Assembly: GCA_026874595.1 (NCBI GenBank)
Contig: CM049309.1
Coordinates: 68,058,926-68,122,925 of the forward strand
Reading direction: 5' to 3'
DNA length: 64,000 nt
Source of the DNA: Sipunculus nudus
Lineage: Eukaryota > Annelida > Sipuncula > Golfingiida > Sipunculidae
The position numbers and the translations under genes were made by a program. The first letter of the stretch is position 1; each line of letters opens with the position of its first letter. The notes under the pieces are model-generated. The model searched no databases. It worked only from the letters and a program-made list of their open reading frames with translations, and had not been told where the DNA came from. Positions 1 to 11,506 of this stretch are shown piece after piece.

Positions 1-453
1 TTAGTGGAAAAATAGATAGAAAAAATGTTTTCCTCCAGGAATTGGCCTCATTTTATTTAAAATCTATATTAATATTTTTTCATTGGCAATTATGTTATAT
101 GATAATATAATGAGATTTGGAATACGTTTGCTTGACCTTCAAAGGCAAACAGTGCAAAGATAATAAATAGTTCAGATAATAGTTAAAGTAAAATTTGTCT
201 AGCTATATGTGTCTGCAGTCATTGTGTTTCCTCGATACGGCGACTCAGCATGCAAAGCGTATCGGTTACCGTATCGATGTGGCGTATGGATATGTATATA
301 GGTATATTGTTCCAGCCCCAGTTAATATGATTGCTTTTGTAGTAAATGTATTATCGGAGGAATCCGTGCACGATACTCCGACATGCAACGCGAAAACATA
401 CTTGCATTGAGGGGGGTGGGGGTGGGGGTGTAATAAATTCTTTCCAATTGATA
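1..453. other. Unannotated AT-rich flank of the hAT insertion
   Basis: No gene seen. AT-rich DNA with a short GC-richer patch at about 225-290 that repeats the word GTATCG in both orientations, and a (G)nT-rich run at 410-428. The last 8 bases before the hAT element (454-461) form its target-site duplication. Confidence 0.5.
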
Positions 454-461
454 AAAGCATT
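454..461. repeat. Left 8-bp target-site duplication of the hAT element
   Basis: AAAGCATT, identical to 4832-4839 on the other side of the element. Confidence 0.93.
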
Positions 462-665
462 CAGGGGCGGATTAAGGTTGCATGGGGCCCCTGGCTGTAT
501 TTCAAGCAGGGGCCCTTTTCCTCAAACATATAACCTGTGTACAAATAAACAAGACATGAAAACAAATACAAATTTTATGCCTTTATATGCTAGCTATCAA
601 TCCATTACATGCAACATAACACAAGTATATAGCAGTAATACTGTTATAGCACGTCATCCCATCAT

Positions 666-3190
666 TCACATGGCACGTTTTCGGGTTTTCTTTATGGCAA
701 AGTCATCAATTAAGTCATCAAAATTGACTGCACTGACAATTTCAGTTTCAATGCTCATCAGGGAGAGCATACTTAGTCTCTGCTGCTGCATACAACTTCT
801 GACTTCACTCTTTATTCTCTTCAACTTGGAGAAAGATCTCTCGCCACTGCAGTTTGACGTAAGCATACACAGATAGATACGGAGTGCAATGTGCACATTG
901 GGGAAGCTTTGTGCACAATTTGTTTCATTAAGCAGCAACAGCATTTTTAGCTCTGGGGTTTGTTCCGTGCATTGCGTTGAGGTGTGTCCCTGTTCACTCA
1001 CAGATTTAAAAAGTTCTACAAACTGAACTAACTCATTAGGGAAGCAGTCTTCAAAATCAGTTGGGTAGTCTTTCATCAAGTTTTTTGCTGCTTCTTGGGT
1101 TGCTTCACTGTCTAGCTCAGTCAAGTTTGAGAGAAATCCAAATTTCATCTCAACTTCTTGATATGCCTCTAAGCGCTGGAGAAGGGCTGAAGTCATTTTG
1201 TCAATGATAGGGAGAAACACCTCAACCCTGAACTTTTCTCTGGGCGAGAGAACTGTTTCGGCGGAGGGTCCCTCATCAAATTGTCGCTTTCTCTTCTTTT
1301 GCCGTTTGGATGATTCTTTGTACTCTTTGTCCACAGACTTTACCTTTCCCTTTTCTTCATAACGCTCGAATTCAGAACGCTGACCTTTTACAAACTCCAG
1401 AAGAGATTTCAACAAGTTTACTGCGGAGTTAAGAGACAATCCACTCTCTTGGAGGGACAAACTTGTTTACTGGAATCGCTCCAGGATTGTGTCCCACAAT
1501 TCCAGCAGGATTGTGACTTCGAGTTGCTGAAGTTTTTTCAAAAATCCTTCGGCCTCAAGTCTGCTTTCTCTTGGTTGATTTTCGTCAGTTGCTAGATCTT
1601 CAAGTGCTGCAATGTTCTCGTTGTAGCCTCTACTTACGGCCCTAACAGCATCGTGTCGCGCTGACCATCTCGTGTCAGACAAAGCTTTGTTCACAGGTAA
1701 ACCTTTCAGGTGAGTTCGATGTACCTGCCAACGATGTGTAGAGGCGACAAGCCAAGCATAAAGGCTCTGCAGAAGATCAAAAAATCCGGCTGCGACAGGA
1801 CAACTTTCTGCTGCACCCTTCCCAACTAAATTCAGGGAATGTGCTGTACAAGGTACGTAATGAGCAACACTGGCCCTCTGACGAAGAACAGCCTGGACGC
1901 CTTTATACTTCCCGCTCATGTTTGCAGCGTTGTCGTATGACTGTCCACGGCAATCTTGTATGTTTATGCCATGTTCATCCAAGAAATTTAGGATGATATT
2001 GGCAATTTCAGACCCTGTGTGAGAGTACATTGGTATAAATTTAATGAATCGTTCAACCGGACCAGACTTCAGAACATAGCGGACAATAACCGTCAGCTGG
2101 TCTACATGCATGACATCGGGGGTGGAGTCTACAGATATGGAGAAGTACTTTGCGGATTTGATTTCATTAATGATCACAGAGAGTACTTTTTGGCCCATCA
2201 ACTGAATTACTTCTTCACAGATTGTTGAAGACAGGTATGACGCGTGTCCACGTCCCTTGTTTGCATGCTTACTGATGTGCTCTGCAAGAAATGTATACCA
2301 AGGTAGTTACCGTTGCTAGGAGAGTCAATAAGTTCATTCTTGCCACGAAACGACAGACCACGAATGCAAAGGAATTGTACAACGCTGACTATTCTCTGGA
2401 GAACTTGTTTCCAATATTTGACCTCCATGTCATATTGCTTCACTAGATCACAGTCGATTTGACCAGTTGCTTTTCGCGCACATAATGCTGCCATCGCATC
2501 AAGATGCTGTTTCGAGTTTTCATGTTTTGAAAGCTGTTCATGAGCATGTTTCCAATCATTGAAGCCGCTTGTAAGCTTACTCACCACAGATGACATTAAC
2601 TTGCACACAAAACAATAAACACGACCACTGGTTTTAGAATAACATAGCCAATTTCTGTCGAACTGTTCTCCTGTCCGTGCATGAACACGTGTAAACAAGG
2701 CTGAAGTACAATACCGGCGCTGTGACTCCTTCTCCCTCTGTACCATCGATTCTTTAAATCCTTCATCTTTTTGTTGACAAGAAGATGACCCACGCTGAAT
2801 CCAGTAATTTCGCAGATTTTCTGGTAGTTTGTCTGGCCAAAGATGGAGATCAGTAATACAATCATCGTTAAGAGGTTGGGGAGTCTTCCTGTCACCTTCA
2901 GTTATCAAATCAGTGTCCGCCGTTGATACAGAAGGCTTTTCCACGTCTTCTCCTGTAGAAGTCGTACCCGCCTTTTTAACAGAAGGCTGTCCCGCGTCTT
3001 CTCCTGTAGAAGTCGTACCCGCCTTTGTTATAGAAGGCTGTTCCATGTCTTCTCCTGTGGAAGTCGTGGACGTAGCTGGTTTAAAGAATGATGTTAACTT
3101 TGGAGTCTTTTCTGTAATCTCACTCTCTCGTTTCTTCTTTTCAGAGGCAGCTGCACGTTTTTGTGCTCCACTCAGATAATTACGCTGCAT
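666..3190 (-). pseudogene. hAT transposase, ZMYM1/TTF zinc-finger type, decayed
   Basis: The reading frame starts at the ATG ending at 3190 with a basic segment (SGAQKRAAASEKKKRE), followed by three 18-residue repeats of the type TTSTGED..QPS..KAG (residues 42-95). A TTF-type zinc finger follows (residues about 175-230: WLCYSKTSGR, C193, C196, H223, H229). The RNase-H-like transposase core lies in 1467-2201: first catalytic Asp in SVDSTPD, second in SYDNAANMSG, then the family's PCTAHSLNL and SDTRWSAR motifs. The C-terminal hAT dimerisation region is in 666-1460, with the third acid in CSGERSFSKLKRIKS. Two lesions are visible: a small frame-changing deletion near 2295-2305, after ..NGNYLG, where the downstream frame resumes with FLAEHISKH; and an in-frame TAA at 1467-1469. 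Downstream of the deletion all the remaining homology is in one frame. Family assignment is strong; activity is excluded for this copy. Confidence 0.92.
2925..3070 (-). repeat. 54-bp coding minisatellite in the hAT transposase N-terminus
   Basis: Three in-frame 54-bp units encode 18-residue repeats with the constant core TSTGED. The units differ by a few substitutions. They sit in the linker between the basic N-terminus and the zinc finger, so repeat number could change without breaking the frame. Confidence 0.75.
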
Positions 3191-4448
3191 TACTTATCTG
3201 AAATGAAAATGAAGTGATTCATATAAAACAAGTACTGAACAGCAAATGGTCGCTTAGCAGCTTGATAACAAACTGAAATTACTCTAATAGTCGTTTAATA
3301 CCCAGAGAAGAAAAAAAACTGGCACCTATAGCACAAATGAACAGAATCAGGGACAGGATTTGCCGATTTGGCCTTCATTTGCAAAAAAAGGAGCGGACAA
3401 AGAGGGGAATCAAAAAACAAATAATTATGTTTACATGGCCTAACTATACAAGTGAAGAATTAACATTTTTTGTTTGGCCTAACGTTTGTGTTCCTACCCA
3501 AAGCATTTTTTTTTGTTTGGCCTAACGTTTTTGCTCCTACATAATGCTTCACCCCAACCAGACTAGATTCGGATTAACAATTTAACACCTGACGCTTGGC
3601 GGCCTTGGCCTGTTTGTTAACAATCAATCCGCTACCAGTGAATAGAAAAAAACAATAAAAAACATCCTTAGTATACCTTACCTTCAGTGTTCCGAACGAA
3701 CTTGGCGTAAAATCCATAAAAGTTCAGCGGTTCAGCAATCACCTCCTGCCGCCTGCATACGGAAATGTTACAAGTCGCAAGTGTACCCGTAACTTTCTCC
3801 AAAATAATTTATTCGCCCATTCTCTTCGCAGATTTTGAAATTTATTTGAATTATTTCGTTGAGACAACTTCAGACAAGTACAAAAACTCAAGAAGATCGA
3901 CTGTTCATAATTTCTTAAGTGACATCGCTGATATGATTCAAGAAAGATAAAAGTGAAATTCTGAAATGCGAAGAATCACTTTCAGCAAATACTTATAGCT
4001 GCCCGCCCGCCCAACACGTTCTCGTCCTAAAATATGCACGGTAATTAATGCAGACAACGGGTGCGAACGTGGATTTGTCATGGTCTCCTATACAGAGACA
4101 GTGTATAATATAATTATTTTTGGTATTTAACAGGTAATGCCAAGACGAGTGATAAGCACATTCATAAATCAGTTGGAAATTAGAAACAATCACATAGAAA
4201 CAGAATACAGCAATTAAAACACTGATCCCAAGTTACTTCGCGCCAAAAAGACGCGTTTTATCGGACGCTAAAACGTTTGAAGATGCTTAGTATATCTGAC
4301 ATGTATACTTTGCAAACGCATTTCCACCATTACGCATGCATATCTCGTGTCTGAAAAACTTGGTTGTCAGTTATCTTGCTGTCTTGACTAATTATTGTGT
4401 GTGTGTAGGTGCGTGAGTGTGTTAGTATGTGTGGTGGTTCACCGGGGG

Positions 4449-4474
4449 TTGGGGGGGGGGGGGGGGGGGGGGGG
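4449..4474. repeat. Poly-G run
   Basis: An almost uninterrupted G run inside the hAT 5' non-coding part, just after a short (GT)n tract at 4398-4432. Confidence 0.85.
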
Positions 4475-4831
4475 AGGTGAGCTGGTTGCCACACGACAGT
4501 ACCACATCTGGTCAGTCAAAGCTCACGCTCAATCTTAGGTTTTATTATGAAACGGCTTTTTATTATCGAGTATTGACAGACCTACAGTATTGTCATTTTG
4601 TCAAGGGGGAAGGTATTTTGAAAATGTCAATATTAAATCAATTTAAATGTTTTGGGTTTCATCCGCCCGCACCGCAATAATGACAATCGGTATCTGTCCT
4701 TGTTTATTAAATAAATCTAGCAATAAATTTGTTTTACACACATTTTTTTTCTTAAATTTGGGGGCCCCCCTAACAGCGAGGGCCCCTGGCTGCAGCCCCT
4801 TCAGCCCCCCCCCCCCCTTAATCCGCCTCTG

Positions 4832-4839
4832 AAAGCATT
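4832..4839. repeat. Right 8-bp target-site duplication of the hAT element
   Basis: AAAGCATT, identical to 454-461. Confidence 0.93.
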
Positions 4840-5530
4840 GCTTGAAAGAAAGATATATTATTAATAAAAATGTAAACAGGCATATATATGGTGCACGACG
4901 AAATGACCAAAATGTAGTTGCGTTTTCAATAAAAGGGACCGCCCATGTTATGCCATCTTGGGACACTGAATTTTCTTTCTCGGCATGTTTTTTTCCCCCA
5001 TCACAGAAAATGTCAAATTATTTCACCACTATTACAAAATCATCTGAGCATTGCTGAAAATCTTCGCTCACTCTCACACATATACCCTAAATCTTTCAAT
5101 CTCCCTGCTGGAAAACTAACTATCATGATAATACATGTATTAGGCACTAGCAGGTAATATTAAAATATATGTCAAAAGCGGTTTTTGTTCTGCTTCTACC
5201 ATGTGTCTTTTCAATGAAAAATGAAATTTATTATTTTTTTATTGAATCATACCTCAAAATTTCAGTTTTAAGGACATGATAAGGGAGAAAAAAGTTTTTG
5301 AGATGTTTTAATATTGCCCCGCTTAAATGTAGCTTGCTGTTTCTGGGTGCTTCAAATAGTGAAGGCCTACTTTTTTAAACATTAATAATAAAAAAAATAA
5401 ATGTAAAAATGTCATATAAATATGAATGAAAATGTAAAAATTATTGATATAATCAGAATGAATACTGTACCAGATTTAAAATAATGTATACTTCATGGGC
5501 CTAATATGAATTTAAAACGACTTTTAGGCT
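4840..5530. other. AT-rich intergenic DNA
   Basis: No coding, RNA or repeat structure recognised. Confidence 0.5.
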
Positions 5531-5537
5531 GATATGA

Positions 5538-5804
5538 TATATAAGAGGGTTTCGCCAGTTTTGTTACCTTAAAAAGTCTTTCCCTTAGGGCCATTGTGGC
5601 CCAATTCACTTGCGCTGGACGCCAAGCTGGCAGAATCCAGCTGGTACTCTTTCCCGCGCGGTCACCTGATCGCTCCTATTCAGAAGCGATCCAGAACGAG
5701 GCGGTCATCGCGATCCTTTTTCAGGTTGTGTTCCTTAATATTTTAGTCCGCTCGCTGGATGCCCGTCTTTCAGCTGCGTCAGTTCAATTTTCCAGAGCAG
5801 ACAA
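5538..5804 (+). promoter_or_regulatory. Possible TATA promoter and first exon of a host transcript
   Basis: TATATAAG at 5538-5545 is followed, about 30 bases on, by a locally GC- and CpG-richer stretch (5590-5800) that ends at a good splice-donor match, CAA|GTAAGT, with the GT at 5805-5806. The stretch contains an open frame of about 70 codons that I do not recognise and may be untranslated. This arrangement fits a host first exon, but it rests on composition and two short motifs only. A matching downstream exon is not established. Confidence 0.25.
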
Positions 5805-5806
5805 GT

Positions 5807-6085
5807 AAGTTTTTCCATTGACTTGTCACGTTATTCAATAGGATATCCGTGGCAGAAACGATATCGTAAACTGTTAAAGATGGGCATCACGGACATGACA
5901 ATATGACCCTCAGTGGACCAAGTATCGGTGGTATGACCAACCAAACCTGATTAAAATGAGTAAATTAAGGCACAGTCAAAACACTTACAAAATCTAAGAT
6001 TGTCCTTTGTGGGTTGACAAACAGAAGTTCATTAATATTTTATCGACTGCTTTTAAATATCCTATACGCATTGTAAATTTGTCTG
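5807..6085. other. Unannotated DNA
   Basis: No gene or repeat recognised. Confidence 0.4.
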
Positions 6086-6087
6086 TT

Positions 6088-6306
6088 GGGAGCCACTACA
6101 GAACGCGGGCTTCAAAGCGAATGTAGGATCAATCGCGTACTGTCTCGACGAGGTTATCAGTGTATACGGACGGACGTTATTATGTTTACAATTTATGTAA
6201 TTCAGGAGAGTTCAAGTAGCAGATAAAAATAAGTGGCAAAATTAAGATGCAAGCAGCAGTATCCTATGGTTGTTGGGCTGAAGCCCGCGCTCTATAGTAG
6301 TACCCC
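6088..6306. mobile_element. Small inverted-repeat element, MITE-like, about 215 bp
   Basis: The left arm near 6093-6115 reads CACTACAGAACGCGGGCTTC and the right arm near 6278-6302, read inward on the other strand, gives TACTATAGAGCGCGGGCTTC. That is about 21 bp of inverted repeat with only transitions between the arms. The 160 bp between them is non-coding. No clean target-site duplication is visible, so the superfamily is undetermined. Confidence 0.55.
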
Positions 6307-7250
6307 ATGGAGATACGTAAAGTTGAGGGCATATTTGGGGAAACAAATGTATTTGGACAGCATGAGGACACTGAAGGTCGCGCTGCTTTAGTGCTGAAGA
6401 ACAGGAATGTCTTTTTTTATGTTTTTAGGATAGTAAGTATATATGAAGATAACTTCTGATTAAATAAAATGAAAGTAATAGAATCACCAAAGCCTCAAAG
6501 GATCACTGACATGAGGCTCCAGTTCCTTATTGAGATTTAACTGAAGAAGATTATGATTTTGTTATGGCAAAGATGCTTAACAGCAGGATGTGTTCATATA
6601 TGTTAAGTATACTCGTATGCATACAGGTTTTTATGGAAAGGCAATTTTGTGATTAACTATTCTTAATCCTAACTCATCACAAACAATATTTACAAAATTA
6701 TTTATGACCGCTAGTGGCCACATTTCGAAGCACACGTGATATCAAACTAATATACATTATTTATTGTTCTACAGTGTCACATTTGGCATATTTTATGATA
6801 TTCAAGGCAAAATCTATTGTCGGTTTCTGGTGTATTTCACATATTATCTAGTCACATATAACATGCTGATTTAAGATTTAAAAGTTTAGAAAAAAATACG
6901 CGTGTTGTGGCTGACAATCGAACATCCGATCACCGGCCTTGTTATGGTATAAATTAACAGACAAGTGGACCCTGTTTACCAATACGCAGAGCAAGGGGTT
7001 TAACTTGCGGGGTACTGAGACTGTGCTGGGCTGGTTTTGCTTGCATGGAAACTTTTGTAGGCCTTATAAAGCAAAACTGAACTGATAGTGTTATACATAG
7101 GCATAATTAACATTGCTCCTGTTTATAACCCTTTAAAGTATGAGAATTTCTATGTTGCACGTCATGTGCACGTCCAATGTCGATATTATAATATAATATA
7201 AACATAATTATTTTGCATGGATTATATAAATAGTTATTACAATTAATCGA
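6307..7250. other. AT-rich DNA without recognised features
   Basis: No coding or structured feature recognised. A short alternating AT tract lies at about 7185-7205. Confidence 0.4.
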
Positions 7251-7254
7251 GACA

Positions 7255-7425
7255 TGCACTCTTAATGGCTCAGGTGGTGGCGTTCGGTATAATTTCGAGA
7301 GGTGGGGGAAACCGAAGAAAATTACCGGCCTTGGACGGGCAACTACAACCCATGCACTCTCATAGCCACACTGGGGATCGAACCCGGGTAGCCAGCGGAC
7401 AGAGCTGAGCTTTTTATACCTATCA
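7255..7425 (-). repeat. tRNA-related SINE-like fragment
   Basis: On the minus strand, GGGTTCGATCCCC (about 7375-7387) matches the tRNA internal promoter B box (GGTTCGANTCC). About 30 bases upstream, AAGCTCAGCTCTG is a weak A-box-like match. Downstream comes a CGGTTTCCCCCACC-type segment, as often seen in the body of invertebrate tRNA-derived SINEs. No poly-A or simple-repeat tail and no target duplication were recognised, so it may be a truncated copy. A true tRNA gene is unlikely because the acceptor and anticodon arms do not form. Confidence 0.45.
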
Positions 7426-7429
7426 TGCT

Positions 7430-7945
7430 ATATAATTATCGAATGGATGGTTTAAATAATTTAACATTTTTTTAGTATTTAATATCATCATACCATTAGT
7501 TTTGCATACTTGAGTACGATGGTTGGAACTGGGGGAAACGGGAATGATTTGTAATGTCATTTATGTGAAACTCTACAATTTTTAAAAATTGCGACTCCGG
7601 GTATGAGGAAAAATGGTAAAATATTCATATTTCCCATCGGTTGATTTTGGTCGATTTTGGTAGACAAACTAAATACCTCACGAAAATGCATTTTGCAAAC
7701 AGAAATTGTTGCAATTTTTTTTTGGCCTACCTCTTATTCTTTATTCTTGTCAAATCTATAAAAGGTCAAGGGTAGGCCTATAATGTATCATGAATTCCCC
7801 AAAAATAGTTAAATCAGATGAGATTGTTGAAATATTTCTGCTCATTTTCATTTTTCAAATATTTCATACTTTTCAAATTTGAATATTAAATTTTTGTCTG
7901 AAGAATATTTAAAATTATGTTCTAATGCAAATTAGCTCAGAGGGT
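7430..7945. other. AT-rich DNA without recognised features
   Basis: Nothing recognised. Confidence 0.4.
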
Positions 7946-7949
7946 AAAC

Positions 7950-8260
7950 CCTAGTCTCGTTCCAATACGTTTTATTCCGTTTCGCTCTGCTCCTCACAGT
8001 TGTGGACTCCGCAACAAGATATTTGTGGATCGGAATTAAGTCTTGAGGCGTGACAAAAAAGAATTGAGTCGCTTGCGCTGACTATTGTTCACATTGAATG
8101 ACGTAATGGCCAATGATAGGGTGACAAACGGGTAGGCCTACTTTCGCGGGGAACAGAATGCGTGGAGAATGTGACATGCGCACTGAGCACTCCCCCCACC
8201 AAGCAGGTTGGCGGAAAGCAGTCCAAGGACCTGACGCTTAATTGATTACAACTAGGTCTA
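7950..8260. promoter_or_regulatory. CpG-richer block with promoter-like motifs
   Basis: This block stands out from its AT-rich surroundings by its CpG content. It contains TGACGTAA (CRE-like, about 8098-8106) followed within ten bases by GGCCAATGA (CCAAT box). No transcription start or coding exon can be tied to it from sequence alone; the strand is undetermined. Confidence 0.25.
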
Positions 8261-8533
8261 TGTATGTCCTAGCTGAAAGTATACCTGTCAGTAAAATGGA
8301 TTAACTCGTAGAATAACGCCGGAAACAACCTCAAGGTGATGCATTATTTTAATCAGTTGACTTCATAAGCTAACTGATGGTTGTATGATAGATGAATTGG
8401 ATGTAGGGGCCTAATGAGTAACGTCGTAATGAAAACTTTTTTGGTTGATTTCCGGAAAAGCTTCTCTTTGCGGGTCTTGGCCAACTTGAAGCAGTTCTCG
8501 ACTTTGCTTTTATTAATTAATGTTTTATTTCAG

Positions 8534-8573
8534 TTCATTCGTCATAACAGAAAACTAAGCTGTCGTGTTCCAG
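8534..8573 (+). other. Possible 40-nt exon flanked by splice sites
   Basis: A pyrimidine- and T-rich tract ends in TTTATTTCAG at 8533. It is followed by 40 bases and then CCAG|GTAGG with the GT at 8574-8575. Both splice signals are acceptable, but the segment is too short to judge coding. It lies downstream of the CpG-richer block at 7950-8260. Confidence 0.15.
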
Positions 8574-8808
8574 GTAGGCATATCAGTTAATTTTTGAAAT
8601 TATAAAAAAATCACATTCTAGCATCTAGATAATGGGATAGGTAAATTTGTGAATACAGTATAATGCTTTTTAAATTTTCTTAATAGATTTAAATAGAAGC
8701 AAAGCTATTTCAAATTTAGTAGAGAAAACCACCCACAAAATGTGGGTAGCCTATTGTGGCCATGCATATTCCAGCTGAAAAACTGACCACAGTCCAGGTA
8801 GACAGTGT

Positions 8809-8831
8809 CCGTCTCTAAAATACAGAGACGG
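8809..8831. other. Perfect 8-bp stem hairpin
   Basis: CCGTCTCT and AGAGACGG separated by 7 bases. No function inferred. Confidence 0.6.
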
Positions 8832-8839
8832 AAAGCACT

Positions 8840-11500
8840 GCATGCATTCTTGTGGTGCCCTGTCTGATATTACTAAATGTCCCTCCTATGGCCAAATTAC
8901 CAAACATAATCTAGCTAACATACCCTTAACTACGACTCCGTACTTGTTTTCTGGCTCAAATAAGAAAATGAAACATATAATCCAGGTGCAAAGTTAAGAA
9001 GCGATGCTCGCAGGTTTCTAAACAAACATAACATGTTGCTTTAGGGTCAAGGACACAGGGAGAAGCCAGTTTTCAAATTCCTTCTCTGATTGGCTGTAAG
9101 GTGTCAGGCTCATTCATCATGGAAATCCAACTTAATTCCAAGCATAAGATTTACTGCCTGGTCCCTAAAATAGTGCCATCTAGTGAATAAAACAGAAAGT
9201 GCAAGCAAAACAATGGTTCCAAGCGGGGCTAGTAGCCACCTGCAAATTTTCTCGTTTTCACTTATTAGAAAGGGTTTACACATCCAGTAAAGACCAACGT
9301 TTGTTTATTTTAAGCTGATTATCTGATGTATCTAATAATCTGTGTCCTCGCTCGCACACCAATATTTTCAATAGAGTGTTCGTAAGCCTCGCTGGGAGGC
9401 TTACTAAGTAGGCTACAGTCCAGGCTGCAAGGACCAGCCAGCCAGGGGTCTGGGGGCCAGGCTCAAGTGCAGTTAGCACTGGCCACTGCCAGCAGTCAGC
9501 TGATTGGCTCATCAGCTTAACTATTGCCCAATTTTGCCATTCCATGGTAAGGGAAATAGATAGCAGCCTGCAGCGATGAAACATTTTGCACCATGACTGT
9601 TTCGCCTCCCCATATATAGAGATAAGTGGTGTTTGACCATGATTTGATTGTATTTACCAGAAAAGGCAGTTTTATTATCAGTTTCATGGATGCAGTACTG
9701 TTTAACTTCTTCACCATTGCAAAAGTATCTTATTTTTAATACAACTGCAACATGTAATTTGCCAGTAAGTGCATTTTACTTTAGTTATTGTGTACTTTGG
9801 TCTAGGGAGACATGGGTCCTATATAGTAATGGTATATATAAATTTAGTGCAGAAACCCTAATTATTATCATGGGTTTAACTAGATGACCATGCTGTGATG
9901 CCCAGTGCTTAAACCAGCCATCACAGCAAGGTACAGCCTGGTCATCAGGCATGACCCGTGTGTATCAGTAACACGTTGATATATGGTAGTTGTGTTTTCT
10001 TGAGGTAGTTTCAGAATCATCTTAATCAGCGGATAATCCCCCAACTTTAATGATCCTGCCTCACAAGCATATTAGTATTATTCCTGCCTATACACAAATT
10101 TTGGTACTCCTATCTTTTATAATTATTGTAAAATTGTAAAATTAATGAACATCATAACCAGACAGCAGTATTCTACAATGACTAAATGCTAGGATTAAAC
10201 ATGTAAATATTTAATATTTTAAGCTGAATTTTGGCAGAAGCATTTGTCTATCCATGATCTTTAGTTAGTTTTAGTTACATAGCTTTTCACTGTATGGTTT
10301 TGACATTGTAAGTAATCATGTCTTCTGTAGGAAGCACAGTATTTTGCATTTAGAGTCGCTCAGCTACTCCAGGGGTAGTGTGGGTCCATTTTGACTGACC
10401 AATCAGCTCCATGCTGAGATATAGGTATCTATAATATAAGCCCAGACAAGCCTTTAACGGCTTTGAATTCAAGCTGTGCTGGACTCCAGTAAGCCAGCCA
10501 GGGGGTAAGCCAGTCAGCCAGTATACAGACGCCTGTCAGCCTGGATAACATGCATGCAGATTGAAATAAAATATTATTTGGACTATATTCAAGAATTCAA
10601 GTTATTAACTACTATACATACTGCTCATAACTGCCATGACAGAGGCTGTTAGAATATATATATGTAGCGGCGACAATGCATAGTGTACTGGTCCAGTTTA
10701 ATTAGGGTTGTAGACTTTAATTAAACACGGAATTTATGCAATTAGCTTATCACAACAGAATTTTGTCTTCAAAAAATGAGATACTCTTGAAAGTTTCTGA
10801 GGGGTTTCTCCCTTTTATAGACACAGATCATACTGGGCTTAGAATCCAACCCAAGTGCACTCATGGGTCGCTGACTATAAAATGAGTCACCCTTGGTGGC
10901 TTGGAAATAGAATTACTATTGTATCACCTTCTTATGTAAAATCTATTAATTATCTATCTATATATCTAATATGATATTCCATATTAAAAGTCTGATTTAA
11001 TAATTATTTAAAAATTTTAAAAATAATTAAGAAAATAAAATCTTTAGTAAAATAAACTGAAATTTTTTTTGTTCTTATCTGACAGTATAATTTTTTATTT
11101 ATAAAAAAATACATGATAATTTAAAACCATTACTATCTTAAATTATAAAAACAGAAAAATTTTATATATTAATATTATTAAATTGAACTGTAACATTTTT
11201 AAATTTTTGTTATTATTTCCCAAAATAATTTTTAGAATATAAACAAAATACATGAATTTTGCATGCAATATCATATTAAATGCATATGAAATCAATTCTC
11301 ATATAATTTATCCTTTTTAAAGGTTAACAGGAATTTAATGGAAAATAGAAATTTATATAGAAATTTTAATACATAAATATATATGATAAATGATAAATAC
11401 ACTTGTGCCATATTTACGAATGCCGAATTTCCAAAAAATTTGTTTTACCGAAATTTAAAATGGGGAACCGAAAATTTATTCGTATTTCCAAATATTTTTC
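8840..11500. other. Unannotated, largely unique-looking DNA
   Basis: No gene recognised. Two short segments rich in the word CCAGCCAG occur at about 9420-9450 and 10490-10530. From about 10930 the sequence becomes extremely AT-rich. Confidence 0.4.
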
Positions 11501-11506
11501 AAGCAT

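Larger units (their letters stand above)
462..4831 (-). mobile_element. Complete hAT-superfamily DNA transposon, 4370 bp
   Basis: Both ends are visible. The left end begins CAGGGGCGGATTAAG (462-476) and the right end is its inverted partner, reading CAGAGGCGGATTAAG from 4831 inward: 15-bp terminal inverted repeats with one mismatch. The 8-bp word AAAGCATT lies directly outside both ends (454-461 and 4832-4839), a perfect 8-bp target-site duplication, the hallmark of hAT transposition. A GGGGCCCC-rich inverted motif lies just inside each end (about 486-515 and 4758-4790). Inside is one transposase gene on the minus strand (666-3190), preceded by about 1.4 kb of non-coding 5' sequence with a G run at 4449-4474. 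The transposase is broken, so this copy is not autonomous, but the intact ends could still be mobilised in trans. Confidence 0.95.

Noticed and set aside
7255-7425. A tRNA gene
   Set aside because: Only the B box is convincing; no cloverleaf with acceptor and anticodon arms can be drawn. Listed as SINE-like instead.
7930-7965. TTAGCTCAGAGGGTAAACCC as a tRNA or SINE start
   Set aside because: It resembles an A box, but no B box follows at the right distance.
9276-9584. A 102-codon minus-strand open frame
   Set aside because: No family recognised, no start context, and overlapping frames on the other strand; treated as chance.
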